From Ferriphaselus amnicola (GTDB lineage: Bacteria > Pseudomonadota > Gammaproteobacteria > Burkholderiales > Gallionellaceae), in the NCBI RefSeq assembly GCF_000974685.2, contig NZ_AP018738.1, positions 1,364,001 to 1,428,000 of the forward strand: DNA of 64,000 nt, in the 5' to 3' direction. A program made the translations under genes and the position numbers. Below the pieces are notes generated by a model that was not told the origin of the DNA, did no database searches, and saw only the letters and a list, made by a program, of their open reading frames with translations. Below are positions 16,743 to 25,413 of the stretch, piece by piece (the first letter of the stretch is position 1; every line of letters starts with the position of its first letter).

Positions 16743-17369
16743 ATGTACTTGGAAGACTCCGATTATCAGACGGTTTGGCAACTTGCTCACTCTTGGGCTA
16801 AACAAACCGAAAGCACCAGTGGGGATGTCAGCGCAGAAGTTCGCCGCAACATCCACCGAATCTTGATTGCTATCCGTAATGACATCATTTCCGTACGCAC
16901 CCCAACGGGAATTTTATTTGCCGACGATAGCACCCTGACCTTCTTCCTTGAGTTTCGCCATTACCTAAAGTTTAGAAAACTGCTACTCCAGAGTAAGTTT
17001 GAAGTCGGATATTTAGAAAAACTATACGTTTGGAGACCTGAGGTTATTCGCTGGTGCAACAATCATCAGTTGTCCATCCCGCATATTTGGCAAGATGAAG
17101 TGGACAATCCTGACGATACCGATCCCGAAGCACATTGGTATCATCAACTGACACCCCGACGCAAAAGAATCGCAGGGGCGCTGTTCATCGCACAACGTCT
17201 TTGGGATGAGGATCAACTGCTGGATTACCTCGATGTATACAACCATCCAGATATGATTCGGTTCGATAAACCCCGGAGTTTTAATACCCTAGAGTCGTTC
17301 AAGGAGTGGGCTAAGAATATCGCTCCAGTCAAAGCTAGAACAGGCGGCAAGCGTTCTAAATCAATGTGA
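16743..17369 (+). CDS. Conserved hypothetical protein of integrative elements
   Basis: About 208 residues starting MYLEDSDYQTVWQLAHSW. I chose ATG 16743 because an upstream in-frame reading runs through the XRE gene. It has no recognisable motif; it is helical and charged, with a conserved-looking HQLTPRRKRIAGALFIAQRLWDEDQLLDYL. It lies 5 bases after the XRE gene and before the AlpA-type gene, and may be a replication or regulatory accessory. Confidence 0.6.
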   Translation: MYLEDSDYQTVWQLAHSWAKQTESTSGDVSAEVRRNIHRILIAIRNDIISVRTPTGILFADDSTLTFFLEFRHYLKFRKLLLQSKFEVGYLEKLYVWRPEVIRWCNNHQLSIPHIWQDEVDNPDDTDPEAHWYHQLTPRRKRIAGALFIAQRLWDEDQLLDYLDVYNHPDMIRFDKPRSFNTLESFKEWAKNIAPVKARTGGKRSKSM

Positions 17370-17402
17370 TACAGAGATAACGTTTCACCATCAGAAATCC
17401 CC

Positions 17403-17425
17403 GAGTTTTTAACACAGAAAAACTC
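17403..17425 (+). terminator. Candidate terminator upstream of alpA
   Basis: GAGTTTTT and AAAAACTC form an 8-base stem with a 7-base loop, followed by CCCCCTTTTTC. It could end the higBA transcript before the replication genes. Confidence 0.4.
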
Positions 17426-17494
17426 CCCCTTTTTCTCCTGCGCCAACCCTGCAAAGCTGCCTCTGTCTTTTTCAACCTGACAGGAGTTACAGCC

Positions 17495-17689
17495 ATGCAA
17501 AACAACCTACTTACCACCAAAGAAGCCGCTCCCATTTTGGGCGTGAGCGTCGCCTTTCTAGAACGTGACCGCTGGGCTGGGGCGCGGGTGCCTTTCATCA
17601 AAATAGGCGCTCGGGCAGTTCGCTATCGCTATAGCGATCTGCTCACCTATATCGACTCTTGCCGCCGCCTCTCCACTAGCCAGTATTGA
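17495..17689 (+). CDS. AlpA-type helix-turn-helix regulator/excisionase
   Basis: A 64-residue protein; [25 protein letters not shown]....[21 protein letters not shown] is the compact helix-turn-helix of AlpA/MerR-like excisionases. It ends in an overlap region with the gpA-type gene. It is the likely switch for excision or for expression of the replication gene. Confidence 0.85.
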   Translation: MQNNLLTTKEAAPILGVSVAFLERDRWAGARVPFIKIGARAVRYRYSDLLTYIDSCRRLSTSQY

Positions 17690-17697
17690 GGTGTGCT

Positions 17698-19350
17698 ATG
17701 CACACTTCAATACATGACACCCGCGAACTCGTCGCGCCAGGTGAGGTCATCGCTGAACGCATCCTCGATATGCTGGATGAGCCTGACGAAACCGACAGGG
17801 TATGGCGGGCAAAGATATTCCGGGGACTGCCTCGGCGATTCGCCAAGCATGTCGCGCACGAGTATCAAGAGAATTACATCTTCGATGGTCGCCGCGCCGC
17901 CAATCTCAAGCTACTCGGACATTTTGAACGCTGCGCACATGGCGATATCCCATTGGATGCAAACGAGGACGAATTACAAGCGCTGGCAAAACGCATCGCC
18001 CTCGATTTCCGGCAAACCGCTTGGCTACTCGACGACACCGAGGCGGTCATTCGACTATGGAAGCAAGCGGAGCAAATCGGTGTGCGCCCTCCTTCACCTG
18101 ATAACCAGAAAATCACCATTAAAGGCGCACTTGCGCGCCTGACTGACGAAGGCTGGTGGCTACGCGCATTACGTCGCGCCCAAGCAATCAACCTTGAAAC
18201 CGAAGCCAGAACGCTTGGCCTTGTTCATAAAGGCGCAGGCATCTACATCAGCGACGAATCGCTGACTCGACGCAGACATCAAAAGGCACGCAATCATCGC
18301 GTCTTGGATGGACTCACGGCCTGCAACGAACTCGGGCAGCAATTCACATTGAGTGAACTAGCTGAGTTGGGTGTCTCGAATCCGCGCATTCGGCGTAGTG
18401 AACTCATGGTGCGCATCTATGGCTTTGAACTGATTGCCGACGATCTCGGCCATGTTGGGGAGTTCTACAGCCTCACCTGCCCATCGCGTATGCACTCGCA
18501 CCTCGCCATGAACGGCAAGTCCAATCCTAAATTCGATGGCACTACCCCCGCTCAGGCGCAGAAATATCTCAACAAGGTATGGCAGCGCATACGCGCAAAG
18601 CTGGATCGCCACGGCATCAAGCCCTACGGCTTCCGCATCGCCGAACCTCAGCACGACGGCACTCCCCACTGGCATTTCCTGCTGTTCATGGAGTCCGGCC
18701 AAACGAAATCAGTGCGGGAGATTTTTCGGCATTACGCGCTGCAAGAGGATGGGAATGAGCGCGGCGCAAAGAAACATCGCTTCACTTTCATACCAATCGA
18801 TAAGAGCAAAGGCTCGGCAGTGGGTTACATCGCCAAATACATCTCCAAGAACATCGACGGATTCGGCTTAGAGACTGATACCTACGGCACCCCCGCCGAG
18901 CAAGCTGCGGAACGGGTCGAGGCATGGGCTTCCACATGGGGCATACGCCAGTTCCAGCAATTCGGCGGCGCACCTGTTTCCATCTGGCGCGAACTGCGCC
19001 GCATAGATAACGCTCCCGATGGCATTCTCAAGCAAGCCCACGAAGCCGCTGACTCAGGAAAATGGTCATCTTTCATCCAGCTTATGGGCGGTATCACCAC
19101 ACCACGCAAAGAGCAGCCTATCCACCTAAAGCGCGAATTTATCGAAGATCCGGGAAAGTATGGCGAACCTATCGGTTACCAAACTATCGGGGTTGAAACC
19201 ACCGATGCAATGCTGAAAACACGCCTGCATCAGTGGACTATTGAGCGAGTCACAACAGCTAGGCTACCCGCAACGGCTCGCGATGGATGCGCGCCCCGCG
19301 CGCACCAGCGGGAGACGGGCGGCGTAGCCGCCTTGGAGTTCTGTCAATAA
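17698..19350 (+). CDS. Replication endonuclease, phage gpA family (HUH)
   Basis: About 550 residues of the bacteriophage replication gene A family. The catalytic part has [21 protein letters not shown], the two-His metal motif [10 protein letters not shown], and two Tyr in [13 protein letters not shown] (Tyr-x-x-x-Tyr), as in P2 gpA. It would nick the element origin and drive rolling-circle replication after excision. I chose ATG 17698 with GAGGTG upstream; a TTG at 17686 overlaps the previous stop. It is element 2's own initiator, unrelated to that of element 1. Confidence 0.88.
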   Translation: MHTSIHDTRELVAPGEVIAERILDMLDEPDETDRVWRAKIFRGLPRRFAKHVAHEYQENYIFDGRRAANLKLLGHFERCAHGDIPLDANEDELQALAKRIALDFRQTAWLLDDTEAVIRLWKQAEQIGVRPPSPDNQKITIKGALARLTDEGWWLRALRRAQAINLETEARTLGLVHKGAGIYISDESLTRRRHQKARNHRVLDGLTACNELGQQFTLSELAELGVSNPRIRRSELMVRIYGFELIADDLGHVGEFYSLTCPSRMHSHLAMNGKSNPKFDGTTPAQAQKYLNKVWQRIRAKLDRHGIKPYGFRIAEPQHDGTPHWHFLLFMESGQTKSVREIFRHYALQEDGNERGAKKHRFTFIPIDKSKGSAVGYIAKYISKNIDGFGLETDTYGTPAEQAAERVEAWASTWGIRQFQQFGGAPVSIWRELRRIDNAPDGILKQAHEAADSGKWSSFIQLMGGITTPRKEQPIHLKREFIEDPGKYGEPIGYQTIGVETTDAMLKTRLHQWTIERVTTARLPATARDGCAPRAHQRETGGVAALEFCQ

Positions 19351-19474
19351 CTGTACGCTGAGATCAAAGAATCCAGAAATTCCAATCTAGACTGGATTAG
19401 AGGACACTTAATGACTTGAAAATAACTTCCTGTTGATGCTTATGCGACCAACAAGTTTTGAGCTGAAGTGAATT

Positions 19475-20188
19475 TTAGACATCCACACTTGGCGGAGCCA
19501 AGCTTAACTCTAGCGCGTCCACAAATTTCTTCAATGCTTGGATATCGGCGGATTTTTCAAGATACAAGCAGTCATAGTCAAGCTTGGTGGCAATACTGTA
19601 GGTGTCATCCAATCGTTTGGTATATCGCTTGGAAACAGAATTTAGAACCCTATTAATTGATTGGGCTGGATGCCTGATACTTTCTACGACTCCATCGCTT
19701 ATCTCAGAGCCCAGAATTTCAATCACCCTTTGTTCTGTTAAATTTTCATCAATCCTTTGGAAAAAGGATGGGACAGCAAGAAACCAGGCCTCGATTTCTT
19801 CCACAGCCACAATCAGCCTTACGTAAATACCCCATTCTCTGGACTTTTCTTCAAAGAATGCTTCTAGAGCTCGATAGTCTATTGGAACACCACTTCCTGA
19901 ATATCTGTCTCTAAGGCCATACACGGCATATACATTCTTCTTCTTGAATTCCTGCCACCTAGATAGAATGTAGCTATTGACTGAGTTGTCGCCCTCGGCA
20001 TTGAGGATGGTTATTACAATGTCTGCATTTTCGATCGAAACCCCGCGGCATCCAATGGTCGAGACAATGCCGTTACGGAGCTTCTGATGAGTTACATGAA
20101 CGCTGCTTAATGATACGAGCTTATCAATAAATTGTTGGGTAAAAATCAGCTCCGTCTGCCCCTCAACCACAAATACAATCGTTTTCAT
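19475..20188 (-). CDS. DUF4276-type TOPRIM protein, ATPase partner
   Basis: A 237-residue protein. It begins with MKTIVFVVEGQTELIF, the Glu of a TOPRIM-like fold, and has YGLRDRYSG and VAVEEIEAWFLAVPSFF, the latter characteristic of the DUF4276 group found beside SMC-like ATPases. Acidic residues of these motifs could bind metal for nuclease action. The start codon shares one base with the ATPase stop, so the pair is co-translated. The segment is AT-richer than its surroundings. ATPase/TOPRIM pairs such as PARIS act in phage defence; a similar role is inferred. Confidence 0.75.
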   Translation of the reverse strand: MKTIVFVVEGQTELIFTQQFIDKLVSLSSVHVTHQKLRNGIVSTIGCRGVSIENADIVITILNAEGDNSVNSYILSRWQEFKKKNVYAVYGLRDRYSGSGVPIDYRALEAFFEEKSREWGIYVRLIVAVEEIEAWFLAVPSFFQRIDENLTEQRVIEILGSEISDGVVESIRHPAQSINRVLNSVSKRYTKRLDDTYSIATKLDYDCLYLEKSADIQALKKFVDALELSLAPPSVDV

Positions 20189-21354
20189 TACTGACTACTT
20201 TTAATGGTTTTAGAAAAAAATCCATTTTGGAAGAAGTCGAAATTACTAAACCCATATTGTATAAAGTCATCAAATATTTCAGCTGAGTTGAGCTGATTAA
20301 ATGTTCTTATATTTCCACCATCCCTCTCAACCACGCACCAATATTTGATATCAACTCCGTTCATTACAAACTTGTCATTTGAAGTCATCACCAGCTGAGA
20401 ATATTTATTTCTATCTAACTCGTATTCGCTAACTAGGAGATTAATTAGCCTGGATGATCTATCGAAGTCTAGTCCTTCACCAATATCATCAATTACTAGG
20501 CAGTGCGGTTTTTTTCCAGCTACTGCTGATTGCAGTCTAATAAGCGCGCCAATTGCCCTAAACATTCCAGATGACAATTCATACTGAGGAAGCTTTTTCT
20601 TTACGCCATCCTCTACAACGTAAATGTAATACGCGCGATCTAGTAGCTGTATAGCTGCCGGAACTCCTTGAATAGGCTGGATGCCAATCTCTGATACATT
20701 GAACCCAATTTTTCGTATGTTTGCGCAAATCTGACGGGTAAAGTCACGCCCCCATTTTTCAACTCCAAGTCTGAATAGAGACACTATATCGTCATCTAAC
20801 TGATTATCTCTCAGCTGCTTTAGAGTTGCCTTATCTATCGCGCTAAATGTTTCTTTGGGTTTTGTAGATGCGAAATCAACAAAGTGAGAATTTAATGCCC
20901 ACTCGTGCAAATACTCAAGAAAGCTATGCTGCTCACTGTCTCTTCTTGATGTTACAGCCAGCTGATCCTCTGGAATCTGAACATCTATAAAATCATTAAC
21001 CTTATCAAACCAAAGCCTACCCCTGCCACCGGCTCCTCGAGAAAGCCTTAACTCATTCTTTAGCAGGAGCTTCTCACTTTTTACTTTTCTTTTATACAGT
21101 TCTAATTCATAGGTAATAAACGGTTCATTGTTCTTGTCGGAGAATTGAACAATATAATGACCTGTTTCGAGGGCTGAGGGTAAAACCCGACCATCGAATA
21201 GCCGCGACAATCCAATTACTATCCTAAGAATTCGTGATTTCCCTGTTGCATTCTTTCCGACAACCAGATTTATCGTGCCAAGCACAAGATCTGGGAGATT
21301 CCAACTAAACTCCTCCTCCTTGTACTCTGTATATTTCAAAGAATGCAGTCTCAT
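20188..21354 (-). CDS. AAA/ABC-type ATPase of an ATPase-TOPRIM pair
   Basis: A 388-residue ATPase of the SMC/ABC-like AAA class. Walker A is GKNATGKS at residues 33-40, a signature-like ELSSGMFRAIGAL lies before Walker B CLVIDDIGEGLDF, and a switch region MTSND follows. The middle insertion is shorter than in RecF or OLD proteins and carries no TOPRIM domain, which instead sits in the next gene. Likely it senses an invader and controls the TOPRIM subunit. It is divergent from nothing close; its promoter lies in 21355-21540. Confidence 0.8.
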   Translation of the reverse strand: MRLHSLKYTEYKEEEFSWNLPDLVLGTINLVVGKNATGKSRILRIVIGLSRLFDGRVLPSALETGHYIVQFSDKNNEPFITYELELYKRKVKSEKLLLKNELRLSRGAGGRGRLWFDKVNDFIDVQIPEDQLAVTSRRDSEQHSFLEYLHEWALNSHFVDFASTKPKETFSAIDKATLKQLRDNQLDDDIVSLFRLGVEKWGRDFTRQICANIRKIGFNVSEIGIQPIQGVPAAIQLLDRAYYIYVVEDGVKKKLPQYELSSGMFRAIGALIRLQSAVAGKKPHCLVIDDIGEGLDFDRSSRLINLLVSEYELDRNKYSQLVMTSNDKFVMNGVDIKYWCVVERDGGNIRTFNQLNSAEIFDDFIQYGFSNFDFFQNGFFSKTIKSSQ

Positions 21355-21541
21355 TTTTGGTTGCCTTGGAAGTTATCTTCGAAATGTACCATGCTTGCCT
21401 CGACGAATGCGACTAGTCAGGGGGAAGTGTAGTGTTTGGTGGTTTATTAGGATTATTGGGTGGACTCGCAATCCAGTCGACTACATGCTGTCTACATCGG
21501 AAACTCTTCGGGAGGCGAGCTCATATAACTCAATGAATTTA

Positions 21542-21591
21542 TGGTGCTGATGAGGTGAATCGAACACCCAACCTACTGATTACGAATTAGT
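21542..21591 (-). other. 3' fragment of a tRNA-Thr(CGT) gene, likely old attachment site
   Basis: Read on the minus strand, this is an anticodon loop TTCGTAA with its 3' stem TCAGT, a T-arm with TTCGATT and an acceptor 3' strand ending in CACCA. The 5' half of a tRNA is absent and the 5' side of the anticodon stem has a mismatch. Such fragments mark attachment sites of elements that target tRNA-Thr. It lies inside element 2, about 70 bases from its right arm repeats. It is not the tRNA-Thr(TGT) at 47361, whose sequence differs. Confidence 0.7.
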
Positions 21592-21664
21592 CATCATTTA
21601 GTATTACCCCAGACACCACTTTACAACAAGTAACTGCATTATGCATTTTTGCATCATGCATTTC

Positions 21665-21685
21665 GGTCTACTAATGGTCTACTAA
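21665..21685. promoter_or_regulatory. Arm-type repeats at the right end of element 2
   Basis: Two tandem copies of GGTCTACTAA(T) with an 11-base period match those at 14395-14416. They lie about 40 bases from the tRNA-Lys attachment site, as expected of an integrase arm. Confidence 0.6.
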
Positions 21686-21687
21686 CC

Positions 21688-21722
21688 AAAAACAAAAAGG
21701 ACTTGCATCACTGCAAGTCCTT
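21688..21722 (-). terminator. Rho-independent terminator of tRNA-Lys
   Basis: On the minus strand, AAGGACTTGCA pairs perfectly with TGCAAGTCCTT over 11 bases with a 4-base loop, followed by TTTTTGTTTTT. It lies 8 bases beyond the tRNA 3' end. Confidence 0.85.
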
Positions 21723-21725
21723 GAA

Positions 21726-21774
21726 TGTTTGGTGGGTCGTGCGGGGATCGAACCTGCGACAAACGGATTAAGAG
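21726..21774. repeat. Attachment site copy 3 within the intact tRNA-Lys
   Basis: The 49-base core shared with 2581-2629 and 14205-14253 covers the anticodon loop, variable region, T-arm, acceptor 3' strand and CCA of the tRNA plus 4 bases beyond. Integration here restores a complete tRNA. Confidence 0.92.
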
Positions 21775-21805
21775 TCCGCTGCTCTACCAGCTGAGCTAAC
21801 GACCC
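21730..21805 (-). tRNA. tRNA-Lys(CTT)
   Basis: A complete 76-base cloverleaf including an encoded CCA: acceptor GGGTCGT, D-arm AGCTCAGCTGGTAGAGCA, anticodon loop CTCTTAA (CTT), T-loop TTCGATC. It is the insertion target of the tandem elements to its left. A second lysine tRNA (TTT) is at 47475. Confidence 0.97.
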
Positions 21806-21839
21806 AAACGAGGCGCGCATTCTAGGCGAGGCCGGAGAA

Positions 21840-22925
21840 TTATTCAAGGCCTTTTTCGTGTTTTCTTTGCTGCTCTAGCGCCCAGTGTATGTGTTCGCGC
21901 ACCAGCTCGGAGGAATGCTGGGCGCGAGCACTCAATGATTCAATGACTTTGGCATCAGTTTGAGCATTGCCGAGTGCAACTGCGATGTTGCGCAGCCATT
22001 GTTCGTAGCCGATGCGATAGATGGGACTGCCGGCCATGCGCGACTGGAAGGTCGTTTCGTCCCAAGCGAATAATTCAATCAGACGTACATCATCAAGGCC
22101 GTGCCGCACGGCGAAGTCGCTTTCCTGGCTAATCTGGGCGAAGCGGTTCCACGGACAAACTAGCTGGCAGTCGTCACAGCCATAGATGCGATTGCCGATG
22201 AGCGGGCGCAACTCAAGAGGAATGCTGCCTTTGTGCTCGATGGTCAGGTACGAGATGCAGCGGCGGGCATCCAGTCGGTATGGGGCGACGATGGCTTGTG
22301 TCGGACATATCTCTAGGCAGCGGCGGCAACTGCCGCAGTGATCCGCTTCGGGCGTATCAGCGGGTAACGGCAGGTCGGTAAATATCTCACCGAGAAAGAA
22401 CCAGGAGCCGTGTTCTCGATTGAGCAGCAGCGTGTGCTTGCCGCGCCAGCCCAGCCGCGCTCGCTTCGCCAGTTCAACCTCAAGTACCGGCGCACTGTCG
22501 GTGAATACGCGGTAGCCGAACTCCCCAACCTCTGCGCGGATGCGCTGAGCTAATCTCTCCAAACGATTACGCAGCACCTTATGATAGTCGCGCCCCAGGG
22601 CATAACGGGAGATGTAAGCACGCGAACCGTCTGCCAGCACCTCCCAGCCATCTCGGGCATGGGCACTGCGATAGTCCAGACGCACCGAGATGACGCTCAG
22701 CGTGCCGGGCAATAGTTCATCTGGGCGAGCACGTTTGAGGCCATGTTTTGCCATATAATCCATGCCGCCGTGAAAACCCTGTGCCAGCCAATCCGTCAGA
22801 CCGGCTTCGGCGCTGGACAGATCGGTACCGCTGATGCCGACGGCCTGGAAACGCAGCTCCTTGCCCCACGCCTTGATGCGTTCGGCAAGTGTAGCCAAGT
22901 CCTGTGGAGATGAATTCTGTTGCAT
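21840..22925 (-). CDS. queG: Epoxyqueuosine reductase QueG
   Basis: 361 residues. It has the cobalamin-binding N-terminal domain and the two 4Fe-4S clusters (DHCGSCRRCLEICPTQAI and YGCDDCQLVCPWN) typical of QueG, plus the C-terminal HEAT-like repeat (ALGNAQTDAKVIESLSARA). It reduces epoxyqueuosine to queuosine in tRNA. The start ATG 22925 (MQQNSSPQDL) is preferred over an upstream frame that reads through tsaE. Its start overlaps that of the divergent tsaE by a few bases. Confidence 0.95.
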   Translation of the reverse strand: MQQNSSPQDLATLAERIKAWGKELRFQAVGISGTDLSSAEAGLTDWLAQGFHGGMDYMAKHGLKRARPDELLPGTLSVISVRLDYRSAHARDGWEVLADGSRAYISRYALGRDYHKVLRNRLERLAQRIRAEVGEFGYRVFTDSAPVLEVELAKRARLGWRGKHTLLLNREHGSWFFLGEIFTDLPLPADTPEADHCGSCRRCLEICPTQAIVAPYRLDARRCISYLTIEHKGSIPLELRPLIGNRIYGCDDCQLVCPWNRFAQISQESDFAVRHGLDDVRLIELFAWDETTFQSRMAGSPIYRIGYEQWLRNIAVALGNAQTDAKVIESLSARAQHSSELVREHIHWALEQQRKHEKGLE

Positions 22926-23381
22926 AACGCCGATGATACCTTGAACCTGCCCGACGAAGCGGCGACCATCGCGCTCGGCACGAGGCTGGCTCACGCGGTG
23001 CAAGCGGGGCTGGTGATTTGGCTGCGCGGCGACTTAGGGGCAGGAAAAACCACACTGGTGCGCGCCCTGCTGCACGGTTTGGGCTATCCGGGGCGAGTGA
23101 AGAGCCCGACCTATACCTTGGTCGAGCCGTATCAGGCGGGCGAATTCGAGGTGCGGCATTTCGACTTGTACCGTTTTCAGGACGAAAATGAATGGGAAGC
23201 TGCAGGTTTTCGCGATGAATTCGATGGTCGGAATCTATGTCTGGTCGAGTGGCCAGAAATGGCGCAAGGCTTAGTGCCTCAGGCCGATATAGAAATCGAC
23301 TTGCAGATTCTAGAAAATGGACGGGCTGCGCGATTGCGCACGTTTAGCGAACTTGGAACACGATGTTTGAACGCACTCTAA
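22920..23381 (+). CDS. tsaE: tRNA t6A biosynthesis ATPase TsaE
   Basis: 153 residues with Walker A LRGDLGAGKTTLVRALL, the SPTYTLVEPY motif and FDLYRF, all typical of TsaE, which works with TsaB/TsaD in making t6A37 of tRNA. The start is TTG 22920 with GGAGA 9 bases upstream; no suitable ATG is present. It overlaps amiC by 19 bases, as the usual tsaE-amiC pair does in proteobacteria. Confidence 0.95.
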   Translation: MHNADDTLNLPDEAATIALGTRLAHAVQAGLVIWLRGDLGAGKTTLVRALLHGLGYPGRVKSPTYTLVEPYQAGEFEVRHFDLYRFQDENEWEAAGFRDEFDGRNLCLVEWPEMAQGLVPQADIEIDLQILENGRAARLRTFSELGTRCLNAL

Positions 23382-24676
23382 AACTGGTTGCCCTGCTCTG
23401 CCTGCTGTGGCTCACGCCCACGCAGGCGACGACGCTCATCAGCTCGGCACGCGTGTGGCCTGCACAGGATTACACGCGCCTGACGCTAGAGTCGAAACAG
23501 TCGGTTAGCTATACCCTGTTCACTATCAAAGATCCCGAACGGCTGGTGATCGACCTTGAGGACATCGAGCTGAACGACGTCCTCAAAAACCTGACGAGCA
23601 AGATCGGCAACGACGATCCATATATCAAGAGTGTGCGCGTTGGACGTTTCAAGCCCGGCGTAGTGCGTCTGGTGCTCGACCTCAAAGCCGAGGCCAAGCC
23701 GCAGTTGTTCGAGCTCAAACCGGTGGCAGAATACGGCTACCGTTTGGTTCTGGACGTCTATCCGGCAAAACCTATCGACCCGCTGATGGCTCTATTACAA
23801 CCGGGCAAAGCAGCATCTGTGACGCCTGACTCCTCGCCTCCTGACTCACAAAAGCCCGTAGCGCTGGAGGCCACGCCCAAACTTTCAACCAGCACCACGC
23901 TGGGCACGACTGAAACCAGCAAACCCTCCGCTCAACCCAAGAGCCGTGCCGAATTCACCGAACGCACGCTCATCATCGCCATCGATGCCGGTCACGGCGG
24001 TGAAGATCCCGGCGCACATGGTAGCGGCGGCGCATTGGAAAAGAATGTCACACTGGCTATCGCACGTCGTTTGAAAAAGCTAGTGGATGCGCAGGACGGG
24101 ATGCGCGGCGTACTGATCCGCGACGGCGACTACTTCATCCCGCTGGGTGGGCGCACAGCCAAAGCACGCGCCGCCCATGCCGACCTGTTCGTCTCCATCC
24201 ACGCCGATGCGTTCATCAATCCCGAGGCGCATGGCTCCTCGGTGTTCGCCTTGTCGGAACACGGCGCGACCAGCGCTGCCGCTCGCTGGCTGGCCAAGAA
24301 GGAAAACGAGGCCGATCTGATCGGTGGCGTGAACATCGCCGTGAAAGATCCATATCTGGCCCGTACCCTGCTCGACTTGTCGCAGACCGCCACCATCAAC
24401 GACAGTCTCAAGCTAGCTAAGCACGTCTTGGGCGAGTTGAGCGACATCAACGCACTGCATCGCGGCCATGTCGAACAGGCTGGGTTCGCCGTACTCAAAT
24501 CCCCTGACATCCCGTCCATCCTGGTCGAGACCGCCTTCATCAGCAATCCCGAAGAAGAGCGCCGCCTCACCGACGACAACTATCAGGACAAACTGGCTAA
24601 CGCCGTTCTGTCAGGAGTGAAGCGCTACTTATCGCAGAATCCGCCGTTAATGCGAATGAAGATGGCAGAACGCTAA
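23363..24676 (+). CDS. amiC: N-acetylmuramoyl-L-alanine amidase AmiC
   Basis: 437 residues. A signal peptide (LVALLCLLWLTPTQA), an AMIN domain at about 25-135, a Pro/Ser/Thr-rich linker and an Amidase_3 domain from about 205. Zinc ligands are in AIDAGHGGEDPGA (His), EKNVTLA (Glu) and SIHADAF (His), with a catalytic Glu in LVETAFISNPEEE. It cleaves septal peptidoglycan in the periplasm during cell separation. It overlaps tsaE and converges with pgeF. Confidence 0.95.
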   Translation: MFERTLKLVALLCLLWLTPTQATTLISSARVWPAQDYTRLTLESKQSVSYTLFTIKDPERLVIDLEDIELNDVLKNLTSKIGNDDPYIKSVRVGRFKPGVVRLVLDLKAEAKPQLFELKPVAEYGYRLVLDVYPAKPIDPLMALLQPGKAASVTPDSSPPDSQKPVALEATPKLSTSTTLGTTETSKPSAQPKSRAEFTERTLIIAIDAGHGGEDPGAHGSGGALEKNVTLAIARRLKKLVDAQDGMRGVLIRDGDYFIPLGGRTAKARAAHADLFVSIHADAFINPEAHGSSVFALSEHGATSAAARWLAKKENEADLIGGVNIAVKDPYLARTLLDLSQTATINDSLKLAKHVLGELSDINALHRGHVEQAGFAVLKSPDIPSILVETAFISNPEEERRLTDDNYQDKLANAVLSGVKRYLSQNPPLMRMKMAER

Positions 24677-24678
24677 GC

Positions 24679-25413
24679 TTAGCGCTCTAACCAAATGAAC
24701 GTGCCCATACGCCCAGTAACGCCATCACGACGATAGGAGTAAAAGCGTTCGGCATCTGAGTAAGTGCAAATACTACCGCCGTAAATGTGACTGATGCCCA
24801 ACGCCGCCAAACGCAGACGGGCAAGCTGAAAGATATCGGCCAGCCACTTTCCGGGAGCTCCCTCGACGAAAGCTGTTACGGCCTCGGGCTGATGCGCGAT
24901 GAACGCTGCCCTCACCTCTTCGCCCACTTCGAATGCCGTCGGACCTATGGCCGGCCCCAACCACGCCATGAGCGATTTTGGCACTACCCCCATCGCCTCG
25001 ACGGTGCGCTCGATCACCCCATCGCACAGCCCTCGCCAACCCGCATGAGCCGCGCCGACCACGGTTCCCGCAGCATCGCACAGCAACACTGGCAAGCAAT
25101 CCGCCGTCATCACCACGCACACGCCGCCTGGCTGATGGGCGATGCAGGCATCCGCTTGCGGCAAGCAACCCGCGTGCGCCACATCTGCGACAGCCACACC
25201 ATGCACCTGATTCAACCAGACCGGCTCGGAAGGCATCAAGGAATTCAGTGTCATGCGATTGCGTACTACCACTAAAGGCGCATCACCTACATGCGATCCT
25301 AGGTTTAGCCTGCCATAAGGCGCAGCGCTGAACCCGCCCAATCGCGTGGTTTGCAACGATTTGACATTAGGCGGCGCAGGCCAATCGGGAAAGATCAGGT
25401 GTTCAGCCGACAT
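24679..25413 (-). CDS. pgeF: Laccase-domain protein (PgeF/YfiH), peptidoglycan editing
   Basis: 244 residues from ATG 25413 (MSAEHLIFPDWPAPPNV). It has the family motifs NLGSHVGD, QVHG, ADA...TADCLPVLL and GAAHAGWRGLCDGV, with the Cys/His metal ligands in place. YfiH-type proteins remove wrongly incorporated residues from peptidoglycan precursors or cleave purine nucleosides. It overlaps the rluD stop by 11 bases, as commonly seen (rluD-pgeF operon). Confidence 0.93.
   Translation of the reverse strand: MSAEHLIFPDWPAPPNVKSLQTTRLGGFSAAPYGRLNLGSHVGDAPLVVVRNRMTLNSLMPSEPVWLNQVHGVAVADVAHAGCLPQADACIAHQPGGVCVVMTADCLPVLLCDAAGTVVGAAHAGWRGLCDGVIERTVEAMGVVPKSLMAWLGPAIGPTAFEVGEEVRAAFIAHQPEAVTAFVEGAPGKWLADIFQLARLRLAALGISHIYGGSICTYSDAERFYSYRRDGVTGRMGTFIWLER

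Larger units (their letters stand above)
14254..21774. mobile_element. Integrative element 2 in the tRNA-Lys array
   Basis: A 7.5-kb segment between attachment copy 2 and the complete tRNA-Lys. It carries a P4-like integrase at its left end, higBA, an XRE regulator, an unknown gene, an AlpA-like regulator, a gpA-type replication endonuclease and an ATPase/TOPRIM gene pair. There are no structural phage genes, which fits a phage satellite or defence island. A tRNA-Thr fragment near its right end suggests that it is composite. Confidence 0.85.
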
